Of a stretch of DNA of 64,000 nucleotides, positions 30,838-42,085 are shown in pieces. Both the position numbers and the translations under genes were made by a program. The DNA comes from Zizania palustris. Its lineage: Eukaryota > Streptophyta > Magnoliopsida > Poales > Poaceae. The first letter of the stretch is position 1. Each line of letters begins with the position of its first letter. Under the pieces are notes generated by a model that worked only from the letters and a program-made list of their open reading frames with translations, searched no databases and was not told the origin of the DNA. The stretch lies in NCBI GenBank assembly GCA_019279435.1, contig JAAALK010000289.1, positions 48,487,164-48,551,163 of the forward strand, given 5' to 3'.

Positions 30838-33800
30838 ATGGATCATCGTGAGTGGATGTACACGGGTCGCCCTAGTCAGGCCGAGGTGACCATGGATTGG
30901 ATCAAGAACACTGAAGTATTCTTAGAGACAACATTTGGTAGACAGAATGTACGTGACAAGACCTGGTGCCCATGTAGTCGGTGCGAGAATAAGCGTCGAC
31001 AAACAAAGGATGCTATGGGTAAACACCTATGCAAATATGGGTTTATGCCAAATTATACCCGTTGGACGTATCATGGTGAGTCCCAACGTCCTAGAGAGGA
31101 GGTGTTGCGACATCACATGGACGATGATGAGGGAGGGGTTGGATTTATGCTAGATGACTTTGAAGATGCGCATTTTGACGAAGCACGTGAAGAGGAAGTG
31201 CCGGAGCCAACGGCAAAAGCGTTTTATGACATGTTGTCCGCGTCAAAGCAACCTCTTCACGGTCACACTAAGGTTTCTCAACTGGATGCCATCGCACGGC
31301 TATTGGCCATCAAGTCGCAGTTTAGCTTGAGTCGAGAATGCTTCGATGTTATGCTGACGGTTGTTGGTAGCCTTCTTCCAGAAGGTCACAATCTTCCGAA
31401 GAGCATGTACGAGTCTAAGAAAGTCCTCCGTGCACTTAAGATGCCTTATGAGCAAATACATGCTTGTCCCAACGGATGCATTTTATTCAGAAAACAATAC
31501 GCAGACGCAACCTGCTGCGTGAAATGCAAATCCTCTAGGTATCTGGAGGTAGACTCCGATGATGGTGCGAAGAAACAACTCTCAATTCCCGTGAAGATCC
31601 TTCGGTACCTTCCCTTTGTACCGAGGATCCAACGGCTGTACATGACCGAGGAATCTGCTAAACAGATGACATGGCATAAAAATGGGATTCGTTACAACCC
31701 AGACAAGCTAGGTCATCCATCAGATGGAGAAGCGTGGAAAAAATTTGATCAGCTCCATCCCGAGAAAGCTTTAGAGCCACGTAATGTACGAATTGCTATA
31801 GCAACAAATGGGTTCAATCCATATGGTATGACGGCTGCCGCATACAGTTGTTGGCCAATGTTTGTTATTCCCCTCAACCTTCCTCCCGGCGTCATCTTTC
31901 AACGACAGAATATTTTCTTGTCCTTGATAATTCCAGGGCCTGAATACCCGGGGAAAAATATGAGTGTGTACATGGAGCCTTTGATGGATGATTTGGTCCA
32001 TGCGTGGGAAGACGGTGTGTTGACATATGATCGATCTACAAAGACAAACTTCAGAATGCATGTCTGGTATATGTAGTCTCTACATGACCTACCAGCATAT
32101 TCGATATTTTGCGGCTGGTGCGTGCATGGGAAGTTCGCATGCCCGATTTGTCGGTCGACTCTAAAGTTCATTTGGCTGGCTAAGGGTGGAAAATATTCCT
32201 CGTTTGACAAGCACCGACAATTCCTTCCACGGAACCATCCATTCAGGAAGGATAAGAAGAATTTTACAAAAGATGTGTCTGTTAGAGGCTCAGCACCAAT
32301 TAAAATGACCGGAGCCGATGTTCGTGCTCAATTAGAGTCTTTGCAAATTAATACACAAGGAGCTGGTTTTATCGGATATGGTGAGCATCATGCATGGACT
32401 CACAAGCCATGTTTATGGAATCTTCCTTATTTCGATAATCTTCTCCTTCCGCACAACATTGATGTGATGCACACTGAGAAAAATGTTGCCGAGGCCATTT
32501 TCGGCACAATCATGGATATTCCTGAGAAGACGAAAGACAATATCAAGGCACGACTGGATCAAGCGGCTATATGCAATAGACCTAAGCTCGACATGATACC
32601 TCCTAGAAGCGGGAAATCCTGGACGAAGCCAAAGTCTGATTTTGTTCTAACAAGGGGACAAAGGAGGGAAGTACTTGAGTGGTTTCAAACATTGATGTTT
32701 CCTGATGGCTATGCAGCTAATCTGAAGAGGGGAGTTAATCTAGCTACTCTGCGAATAAACGGACTCAAAAGTCATGACTATCACATATGGATTGAGCGGT
32801 TGCTCCCGATCATGATTCGTGGCTATGTCCTCGAGGATGTCTGGCGAGTTCTAGCTGAATTGAGCAATTTTTTCCGGCAACTTTGTGCTAAACAGTTGTC
32901 TCACACCGTGGTAGCAGACATGGAGACACTAGCGCCCGTGTTATTATGCAAGTTAGAAAAGATCTTTCCGCCCGGTTTTTTCAATCCGATGCAACATATG
33001 ATATTGCACCTTCCGTATGAGGCCCGTATGGGAGGTCCGGTTCAGAGCCGTTGGTGCTATTCAATTGAGAGATTCCAAAAGATTCTTCGGAATAAATGTA
33101 AGAACAAATGCAAAATTGAAGCATCCATAGCTAAGGCATATGTTTTGGAGGAGGTGTCAAACTTCACAACTACATATTATGCGGACAATCTTCCAAGCGT
33201 GCATAATCCACTTTCCCGTTACAATCTTCCAGAAGAAGAATCAAATCTCAGCATCTTCAGAGGCCAACTAGGAAGTGCAAGTGGTGCTGCTAACAAGAAC
33301 TTGCAGCATGAAGAGTGGCGTTTGATTATGTTGTATGTCCTGACAAACCTTTCCGAAGTGGAACCGTACATTGAGGAATTTCATCGACGATTTTGGCGTG
33401 GTTCGAGGGCGGCTAACATCGAGGAATCCACTGCCCTTCTTAAGTATGGTGTGGGAAATGGCAATCCCGATTTCATTTCTTGGTTCAAAACTAAGGTATT
33501 TCTCAAATTAACTTTTAGTTAGATGTACCTTTTAATTATATCTTATATGTGACTAATATACATGTTCATCGCGTTTAAACCTATAGGGAAGAACCGACAC
33601 GACAATGAGTTCCGAGTTGAGGCAAGTTGCGAATGGTTGTGCCTACAAGGTCAAGACATTCAAAGCTTACGACGTAAACGGCTATCGTTTCCACACAACA
33701 AGCCATGAACAGAGCCGACCTAACCGAAGAACCACAAATTCCGGAGTTTTTACTCCGGGCACAGACGGGGTTGACTACTATGGACGACTCGAAGAAATAT

Positions 33801-34378
33801 ACGAATTGAGTTTTGATGGGAGCAAACCTCTTAACCCCGTTATATTTAAATGCCACTGGTTCAATCCCAAAGTAGTGAGACAGACTCCCGAACTTGGCTT
33901 AATAGAAATTCGTCAAGATACCACCTTGCCGAGTGAAGATGTTTATATTGTGGCTCAACAGGCAACACAAGTTTACTATCTCTCTTACCCGTGCAAAACC
34001 GTCGAACGTCTTAAAGGTTGGGATGTTGTGTATAAGGTGTCGTCACACGGTAAACTGCCTGTTCCCAACAACGAAGACTATAACATAGACCCGAACACAT
34101 ACGACGGAGAGTTCTTTCAAGAAGATGGGCTACCAGGCATGTTTGTTATTGACTTGACGGAGACGATGGAAGTAGATAACGAAAGTGGTGCCGATGCCGA
34201 CGAAGGAGACGAGATTCATAATGGAAGAGACTTAGAACTGCTAGAGAGATTGCACTCAAGCACTCAAAGTGATGACAACATTCCACCTCCTGAACAGCTG
34301 GACGATTACATCATATCACGTGATAGTGATGACGATACATATGATCCAGCAAATCCGTATGGCGATGACTATTTCTAG
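30838..34378 (+). pseudogene. CACTA-2 TNP2-type transposase with one in-frame stop
   Basis: Exons 30838-33495 and 33587-34378 join through a GT-AG intron in phase. The product has the Transpos_assoc N-terminus (DHREWMYTGRP, WCPCSRCEN), the Transposase_21 core (IHACPNGCILFRKQY, NGFNPYGM), a DUF4218-like part (DVMHTEKNVAEAIFG, HDYHIWIERLLP) and a DUF4216-like C-terminus (VKTFKAYDVNGYRFH, FKCHWFNP), ending in an acidic tail. A single TAG at 32074-32076 breaks an otherwise continuous frame of about 1,150 codons; the sequence continues at once with SLHDLPAYS in frame. This is the catalytic protein that would act on the CACTACGGGAAC ends. Unless the stop is read through it is inactive. Confidence 0.9.
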
Positions 34379-34471
34379 CAGCTGTATGAGAATTATGTTT
34401 AATTTTAGAATAAATGTGTTTATAACACATTTCACGGTTTATCTAAAGTGATTTACTCTTTTTCGTAGCAG

Positions 34472-36587
34472 GTGATTGAAATATGGCGGGGGGATTTAAA
34501 GAAATTAATAAGTGCAGTAGTAGGAAAAGGCGGTAGATCCACTCCCTCTCAAGATGAGGTCGGGTCCTTATCTAGACCTCGAGGTAGGAGAACGAAGAAG
34601 TCAGCAGTGAGAGGAAAGGCACCTGCGCCCTCGAGTGAAACTACTAGCCATATACCGGCATCCCGTCGCGATGATGATTATGTGCCGGATGAGGCGGAGG
34701 AGGAGGAGGAGGAGGAGGAGGTGGGGGCAGAGTGTGGGGAGGTTGGGGTAGAGGGAGAGGAGCAGGCTACAGAAGCGCCTACAGTGTGGTTGCGTGGTCC
34801 TTCGTCACTCCCGAGGCGACCAGTGGCAGTAGCTGATCGTCCGCTCATTCGACCAGATGGAAATAGGTAAGTTTGTGTAGAAAGTCTATAATATATTCTT
34901 TTCGTTAGTTAAATTTTTAATATATACTAATAATTTTTAATGGTATCAGGATAGGAACTGGATTATGGTTGAACGAGGAGGTCGTGAGTGCTCACGCCAT
35001 GTAAACGGTATCCTCGGGCTTCTTATCAAGGAAAAGTTCCCTGGTTTGATATCTTTGGATGGGAGGACGGAGCCGGCGTACTCATGGAGGCACTATGAAA
35101 GTGCGCCGGACGCCCCTGACCGAGAAGGGAGACAATTTGCCCACCTAGCCGATCGAGTCAGGGCTGAGCTCTGGGTAAGTTTATTTTCTTAATATATGTG
35201 TCAATACTATTAACATGTGGATTACATAACATTCTCTTTACATCTATATGCAGGATTTTTATAGATGTGATGAGGGGTATACGGATCAGGCTGCCGCAGT
35301 TATTAATAGAGCCGCCAAGAAGCTTGTCACCGACATGCATTATGAGGCGCGCATTCAAGTTGTTATTGACTTCTGCGCTCAGCACCGCCGAGAGAGGAAA
35401 AACAAAAAGGATGCCCGGACCACATTTCTGACACGAGAGGAATACATGATGGTAAGTGTATTCTCGTGTATCTTCTAATACTTAATATTATGTCATTAAC
35501 AACTTCACTTGCATCAAATAGGTCCCTCCACAGTGGTGTGCCGCTCATCTTGAGTGTTGGGGCCAAATTGTTGATAGGTGGTGTTCTGCCGAGTGGCAGA
35601 GCAGTCACGATGCATGCCGCCAGAGACGCCTACTCATGCCGGGGGCAACACACCATCAAGGCTCGCTGAACCTCGACCAGTTCAGGGCGAGATGGGTAAG
35701 TAGTTACATTTTCTTTTTTTTGCTTAATTGCACAATATAACTCTAACTATCTTCTTGTTTTAGTCAACGGCCAATGCGAGTCAGGAATGCTCCCAAGTCA
35801 TGGCATATGCTCTGGCTCACAAAGGGAGGGCGGTTGAAGGAAATACTTACAATCCAAATGACCCCGCTGAGTCGTACACTAATCGGAATGCATATCAACG
35901 CCTCCAAGACTATTCAGAGATGGCAAGGGAAGTGGATGGCGCCGATTATGACCCAATCGCACATGACATCGATGGCGAGGTGGTCATGAGGGCTGGAGGA
36001 GGCAAGATACATGGGCGATATTTGATGGGCGACGACGCCATTGATACCCGTAGTACCCCCTCTCTATCTGAGGTGAGAGCTCGGAGCTCGACCTCCGGTC
36101 TGGGTATACGCCCTCGCCGAGACACATCTATGGGTCTGATTGCTGATCTACAGGTTAGTTCATTTTCATCAATCATCGAACACTTTAATTTGTTTGTTTG
36201 AGAACATTAACTATGAATTAATGTTTTGTAGGCCCAACTAAATGAAGAAAGATCACAAAGGACCGAGTGGCAGACCCAGATGGAGGCTCGGCTGCAGGCT
36301 CAGATGCAAGCTCAGATGCAAGCCGAGATGCAGACCCAGATGCAGCAGTGGTTTGCGTAGATGGGTGGATCTTTCTCATGTCATATGGGCCTGCCTGGAC
36401 TTCCTCCTCAACCTCAACAATCTCCACGGACTCCATAGAGCGGCAATGTGAGTTTCTAATATTGTTATTGTCGTTTTTGTTATATACAATTTTTCTAACT
36501 ATTTTTTTTCAGTTTCATCCATCGGCAGCAGGATCAAACACGCAGCCATCTCCACACACTAGCCATAGCGGTAATGATAATTTGTGA
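34472..36587 (+). pseudogene. CACTA-2 second gene, Transposase_24-type (TnpA-like)
   Basis: Seven exons fit by phase and GT-AG sites: 34472-34866, 34955-35174, 35254-35451, 35522-35695, 35764-36153, 36232-36447 and 36513-36587. The N-terminus is acidic with a glutamate run. The middle (VPPQWCAAHLECWGQIVDRW, CSQVMAYALAHKGRA) resembles the plant En/Spm Transposase_24 domain. Exon 6 has a glutamine/methionine repeat (QAQMQAQMQAEMQTQM), likely helical. Two in-frame TAG codons lie in exon 6 at 36358-36360 and 36436-36438. The true start may lie elsewhere in exon 1. Proteins of this kind are thought to bind the subterminal repeats. Unlike the inner element's second gene, no Ulp1 domain is present. 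Confidence 0.7.
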
Positions 36588-36599
36588 GGCGTGGTGTGA

Positions 36600-36840
36600 G
36601 TTGCCGTGATGAAATTGTTAATTAACTTGAACTTGTGTATCAATTTGAACTTGTATTTGTGACGTGAACGTGAATTTGTGATGTGATCATGAAATTTGTG
36701 ATGTAAATGTGATTTTTGTGATGTGTATGTGATTTCTGTGAATATCTGTGATTCAATGTGAATTTTGGGGCAAATTTTGTGAATAAATGTGAATTTGTGA
36801 TGAATTTTGTGATTGAATGTGTTTTTTGGATGAAATATGC
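36600..36840. repeat. Degenerate TGTGA-rich tract
   Basis: Repeated GTGA(T/A)-type words (TTTGTGATGT, GTGAATTTGTGATG) fill the 3' flank of the second CACTA-2 gene. Confidence 0.7.
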
Positions 36841-36871
36841 AGGAAATAAATGAAAAAAAATTTAAAAAAAA

Positions 36872-37494
36872 TTTGCCGAGTGTTACACTCGGCAAAGCCA
36901 CCTACAGTGCACAGAAACGTGCCACGTGGCATGTTTCTGTGCACTCTGGGGAAGCTTTGCCGAGTGCCTCCACGTGGCACTCGGCAACCCCCCTTCGCCG
37001 AGTGCCACGGGGGCACTCGGCAAAGCCTTCCAGTGCCACGTGCCCCCCTCCCCCGAGCCCCCTTCGCCGAGTGCCCCACGTGGCACTCGGCACACCCCCT
37101 TCACCGAGTGCCACGTGGGGCACTCGGCGAAGCCCCACGCGCCACGTGCCCCCCCCGAGCCCCCTTCGCCGAGTGCCCCCCGTGGCACTCGGCACACCCC
37201 CTTCGCCGAGTGCCACGTGGGGCACTCGGCGAAGCCCCATTAACGGCCACCCCGGCCGTCAACCGGCTACGTTTGCCGAGTGCTATACGTGGCACTCGGT
37301 GAAGTCTATATTGCACTCGGCAAAGACTTCGCCGAGTGCCCGATAAAAAGCACTCGGCGAACCCTCACGTCGCCGACACATCTATCGCCGAGAGGGGTTC
37401 GCCGAGTGTGGCACTCGGCGAAGCCTTGGCCGAGTGCATTGTGGGCTTCGCCGAGTGCCCTAGGCACTCGGCAAACCCTAGTGTTCCCGTAGTG
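36872..37494. repeat. Right subterminal repeats and terminus of CACTA-2
   Basis: A dense array of GCCGAGTGCC and GGCACTCGGC in opposite orientations, GC-rich with CACGTGGC spacers, ending GTTCCCGTAGTG. The overlapping 100-170 codon frames here are produced by the repeats. The duplication partner of AGA (37495-37497) is not found at the left side. Confidence 0.9.
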
Positions 37495-38048
37495 AGAGGT
37501 ATTTTGGAGATGATCTGATAAGGATTGATGATCTGATAAGGAGTGTCAAAATGCATTTAACGCCGGAACGTGTACTGATTGTGAAAGACATGAGACATTA
37601 ACGATATGAAATGGCATGTCGTGCATTACCTCTTCCTTACGTCATGTGCCGATAATTATCTTAAGAATCATATCCACCATAAAGATTGGGCCACAAAACA
37701 CGCTTGCGCGTCTATCTATATGCGCATTCGCATCGATCATGAGGATATCTCCAAAACAATTAAATCAAATCCCAATGAACCAAAAATACTAGCTGAACCA
37801 AACGTACAAGATCGAGCTCGAGAACGACAACTAGATTATTAGATAATTGTGTTCTTAGGGTTACATACGTATAGATTATCTAATAGGGTACTATTAAATT
37901 TGTGTGATATTATTATTTTATTTAGAAATGAAGTAAAACTTTAGGTATTTTGGCTGGAACATGTTCAATGAAGCTAATGAAAGAAAGAAACCAAGCCGGC
38001 ATGTCAGACTCGGACCGAAGAGAGGCAGAAGAAGTAAGGGCTAGCCCA
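37495..38048. other. Stretch without identified genes
   Basis: A short direct repeat GATGATCTGATAAGGA (37508 and 37528) is seen. The 78-codon frame at 37606-37842 has no recognised feature. Confidence 0.45.
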
Positions 38049-38081
38049 TGGACTAAAATTTAGTCCGTGTCACATCGAATG
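38049..38081. mobile_element. MITE, left piece (split by the Tat element)
   Basis: TGGACTAAAATTTAGTCC followed by GTGTCACATCGAATG is the inverted match of the MITE's right end at about 53763-53798. The Tat element inserted after GAATG (38077-38081). Confidence 0.8.
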
Positions 38082-38577
38082 TGTTGGGGGAAAATATCCC
38101 ATCCTCGGGGTTATTGCCGCAATCGCATAAAAGCAGATAGTGGATTCGAAGGTTTCCAGACGTCCATCTTCGAAGATACCCTGAGTCAAGCTCGAAGTAC
38201 GAAGATAGACATTGGTTCGAAGTACATCTTCGAACTAAGGCTTTTCAAGATCTTTATTGCCAGCTAAGATGGAAGATTTATCTTTTATATTATTAGATTA
38301 GTCTTTTACCATTTTAGCCCTATCAAGGGTACCGAATAGTTTCCACTATGTCGGTTGTAACAGAGGGGTAAATAGGTCTTTTCCTTAAATATTTGGGCCT
38401 ATAAATACCCCCCATTTCATCCTGTAAGAGAGACCGAATACAAGTTATTCAATACACACATTCGAACTATTCTAAGTTATTATCCTTTCGGAGGCTTAGA
38501 ACAGTTCACTTCACAAACACTCCGTTTGTTAGTTTCTAATCTACAGAAACCTGTTAGCGTAATCTTTTACGCCAACA
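38082..38577 (+). mobile_element. 5' LTR of the Tat element
   Basis: TGTTGGGGG...CGCCAACA, 496 bases. A TATA box (CTATAAATACC) lies at 38399-38409. Repeated TTCGAAG words run through it. Confidence 0.95.
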
Positions 38578-38579
38578 GC

Positions 38580-38599
38580 TGGCGCCGTTCGTGGGGAAC
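38580..38599 (+). other. Primer binding site of the Tat element
   Basis: TGGCGCCGTTCGTGGGGAAC, two bases past the LTR. Confidence 0.8.
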
Positions 38600-38639
38600 C
38601 TAGTCCAAAAAACTTCGTTCTCTACCAACTTCTTACATC

Positions 38640-39779
38640 ATGCCTCCTAAGCGGAGCGCACCTCGTAACCCTGTTCGGAGGTCCTCTCGGATCTCCGGAG
38701 AGACACCATCCGATATGGTTGAAGTCGGAGGGCCTTCGACATTCCCTCCACCTCAAACTCCGGAAGGAGTTTCCATCCCTCGAACATACGAAGCTTCTCC
38801 GCCAAATCCTTCCATACTTCGACCACCTGGAATCCCTCTTCCACCTTCCATCCCACTTCGAACTGATCCTACTAGTTCTCAAGACCCGGAAGATCCTTCC
38901 GGAGGAGATGAAGACAATCTTGGAGATATGGCCACTCAAATGGCCAACCTTCAAGCTAAAGTAGCAAGGTGGCGACAAGAAGCTGCGAACAGGCTTCGCT
39001 CTCAAGCCATCCCAGCTATCCTAGAAGTGCCCGAAGACGACGAACCCGATTATCCCAAAGCCCCGGAGAACGCCTCCTTCGATAATGAATCTCCGCTGCA
39101 TCCTGAGCTGCAGAAAGTTCGCTTTGATCCGAAGTTTAAGACTTCGAAGCTCTGTAAGTATGCTGAAGATGAAGATCCCGAAGAGTTTGTTCGTTCTTAT
39201 GCCCTAGCAATTGAAGCTAGCGGAGGAGTTCGAGACACCATGGCAAAGTGCTTCCCCTTAGCTCTTCAAGGAGTGGCATTAAGGTGGTTCTGGTCCTTGA
39301 AGCCAGGATCAATTAATTCATGGGGGCAGCTGAAGAAGAAGTTTGTAAGCAATTTTCAAGGCACCTTCGTGCCTCCCATGTCAACAGGAAGCCTTTTCCA
39401 GGTGAAACAGCTCCCCGGAGAGACATTGAGGCAATATTTCAAGCGCTTCGCTCATACGAAGTCGCAGATCCAGGGGTTGTCTGCATCTTCGGTAGTTGAT
39501 GCAGCTCGGTAAGGCGTCACTCATCAAGGCCTCCTGGATAAGCTTCATCAGAAAAGCATCTCCTCGGTCTCTCAGTTGATGTCATACTTCGAGGAGTATG
39601 CGAGGTCAGAAGAAGGTTGGCTTCGAAGAACTGCAGCTACTTCATCCATATTGCAAGAAGTTAAAGTAGAAGTAAAAACTTCGGCACAGCCGCAAGAACC
39701 AGTCTTCGAAGTTCAACATGATCGGAGAAGAGGGCAAAAGCACCCTCGTTCTGAAGTCTTGAATATTGCACCCCCATAG
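38640..39779 (+). pseudogene. Tat gag, with in-frame stops
   Basis: Begins MPPKRSAPRNP after the primer site. The region with LALQGVALRWFWSL, INSWGQLKKKFVSNF and GETLRQYFKRF is the gag capsid segment of Ty3 elements (retrotransposon gag, about residues 185-280). The frame is continuous with pol but holds a TAA at 39510-39512 and a TAG at 39777-39779. No CCHC zinc knuckle is evident in what is left. Confidence 0.85.
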
Positions 39780-39806
39780 AAGTTTATACAGAGAGCCCCA
39801 CAGTCT

Positions 39807-41583
39807 TTGGGGAACAAGGCTAGCGGCTGGAGGCCGCTAGGGAAAACGGCTGGCAAAGGCCAGACCCTTTTCTGCTGCATCCATGGTGAAAATCGAAGCC
39901 ATGCAACTGATACTGGCAAGGCTATACTTACTCTAAGAGGAGAGTATCTAGAAAGAACTTCGGGTCGAGGTACTACCGACCGAGTTCCAGCTGCAGCGCG
40001 CCCAGAGCCGGTTCAGGCTGTGGCGCGGATAGAAAACTTTGATGCCGCAAGACACCCTCCAGTGGCCAATGTTATGCCACCCCCGAAGCAAGAGGAAGGG
40101 CAAGACCGAGGGAAAAGAGTAGTCCTCCCCATCTCTGGAGGAGGTACCCTCGGAAGTATGTTAAAGAGACAGCGAAGAGACTACGTCAGGGAAGTAGGCC
40201 ATATTGGGACTTCGTCGTCTGCAGCTGCAATGCCGGAGTGGTCTCATGTACCGATATCCTTTTCTGCGGAGGATGCAGCTGGCATTAAGTTCCCGCATGC
40301 AGACCCACTTGTTATCACTGCTGATATTGCGGGCACTGAAGTTCGAAGGGTGTTGATTGATGGAGGTAGTTCGGCAGACATCATTTTTGTTCAAGCCTTC
40401 GATCAATTGTGCATTTCCAGAAAGCATCTCCTTCCAGCGGCTCGTCCTTTGCAAGGCTTCGCAGGACCTCCGCTTGATGCACTTGGCCAAATTGGCCTGG
40501 AAGTTACCTTCGGGGAAGGGTTGTTGGCCCGAACTGAGGAAGTAATCTTCGATGTTATAGATGCCCCGTATGCTTACAACGTCATCTTCGGAAGAGGTAT
40601 GCTAAACCAGTTCGGAGCTGTGGCGCATCACAATTATTTGTGCATGAAGATGCCCACACAAGCAGGAGTCCTTACTGTCTTCGGAGATCAAGCTATCGCT
40701 CGGCGAGCGGAATATGGTCATGGTCCCCCTCTTGATCCAAGACAAGTAAACAATGTACAAGACAATGAAGAAATTTTTTCAGCCCCTTCCGAAGCTTCAA
40801 AGAAATCCTTTCCGAGACCAAGTCCTGAAGGAGAGATTGCAGCGAAGGTCATTGTTAAAGATGGTAAAGAGTATACATTTCAATTTGGTAAAGATTTACC
40901 TCCAGAAGTTGCAACCTCCTTGGAAAAGGTGGTGGAAGAGAATTTGGATGTCTTCGCTTGGTCTGACGAAGATATCACCGGAGTCGATCGGGATATCATT
41001 GAGCATAGTTTACTTGTAAACCCGAAGGCCCGCCCTGTTCGGCAAGGACTCCGGAAAATGTCTGCAGAAAGAGCTGCTCTAGCGAAAGACGAAGTTGAGA
41101 AATTGTTGAAGGCTGGGATTATCAGAGAAGTGGCTCACACAGAATGGTTAGCCAACCCAGTCTTCGTCAGAAAGAAGTCTTCCGGAAAGTGGCGCATGTG
41201 CATTGATTTCACATCCTTGAATAAAGCATGCCCTCGTGACCCCTACCCCATGCCCCGAATTGATCAATTGGTCGACTCCACCGCAGGTTCGGAGTTATTA
41301 ATCTTCCTTGACGCGTATTCTGGTTATCATCAAATATGGTTGAAGCGCGAAGATGAGATCAAGACAAGCTTTGTAACTCCTTCGGGAGTCTTTTGTTATG
41401 TAAGAATGCCCTTTGGCTTAAGAAATGCCGGGGCTACTTTTTCGAGGTTAGTTGCTAAGGCTCTAGGTCATCAACTAGGTCACAATGTGGAGGCCTATAT
41501 GGATGATATTGTAATAAAGAGTGCTTTAAAGCACCAACATAGCCTAGACTTAGCAGAAACATTCAATAGCCTTCGGGCATGTG
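39807..41583 (+). pseudogene. Tat protease and reverse transcriptase, N-terminal part
   Basis: The same frame as gag continues through a retropepsin-like domain (VLIDGGSSADII, active Asp near 40355) and a reverse transcriptase (RMCIDFTSLNKACPRD, LIFLDAYSGYHQI, MPFGLRNAGATF, and the catalytic YMDD near 41498-41509). It runs open for about 590 codons and then enters a hAT transposon inserted at 41584. Confidence 0.9.
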
Positions 41584-41589
41584 TAGAGA

Positions 41590-41755
41590 TGGCAACGGGT
41601 AAGTACCCGTCGGGTAGTACTATTCCATACCCGTACCCGCGAAATTAAATTCTACCCGATACACTACCCGTACCCGCTCACGGGTAACAAACTATTTCCA
41701 TACCCGTACCCGAGTGGGTAATAATACCCGGTGGGTATTCCACACCCGGTAACCA
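41590..41755. repeat. Subterminal TACCCG repeats, left end of hAT
   Basis: About fifteen TACCCG, CGGGTA or close variants in both orientations, as at 45476-45660. Confidence 0.85.
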
Positions 41756-42085
41756 ATTCACTAGTAGTCCAATTCACCAATTCACCACTAGTAGCATATA
41801 GAGTTGAGTTCCTCACACAAATATTATGTGTTTTACTCATACATATTTAGCTAGCATGTCACAGCTCAAAAGTTACAGCCATGTGTGACAAGAGAACACA
41901 GACACATTGTCACATAGATATTACTAGTTAACCAAACTACAAAGTTCATGAGTAGACAACAAAAGAACTGCACTTGCATTGCCAACTTGGTTGCTGCAAG
42001 CATTAGGTTGTTTGAGCTTGGGCTTGGATTTCGTCGCTTCAAAGGGCAAGCTCCTACATGAACATATTTAGCATGAGTACATTAT

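Larger units (their letters stand above)
15010..37494 (+). mobile_element. CACTA-2: outer CACTA transposon, left end lost
   Basis: The right end is canonical: subterminal GCCGAGTGCC/GGCACTCGGC repeats and a terminal GTTCCCGTAGTG (complement CACTACGGGAAC) at 37483-37494. Matching GCCGAGTG repeats at 15010-15176 mark the left side, but no CACTACGGGAAC is found to their left, so that terminus is missing or too diverged. Its own genes (TNP2 at 30838-34378, Transposase_24-type at 34472-36587) run on plus. A second CACTA element, 15622-29741, is inserted in its 5' part, so CACTA-2 proper is about 8.4 kb. Confidence 0.8.

Noticed and set aside
34965..36201. Separate host genes downstream of the CACTA-2 transposase
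   Set aside because: The frames join by phase into one Transposase_24-type CACTA gene.
36837..37346. Several overlapping frames of 100-170 codons on both strands
   Set aside because: They are translations of the GCCGAGTGCC subterminal repeats.
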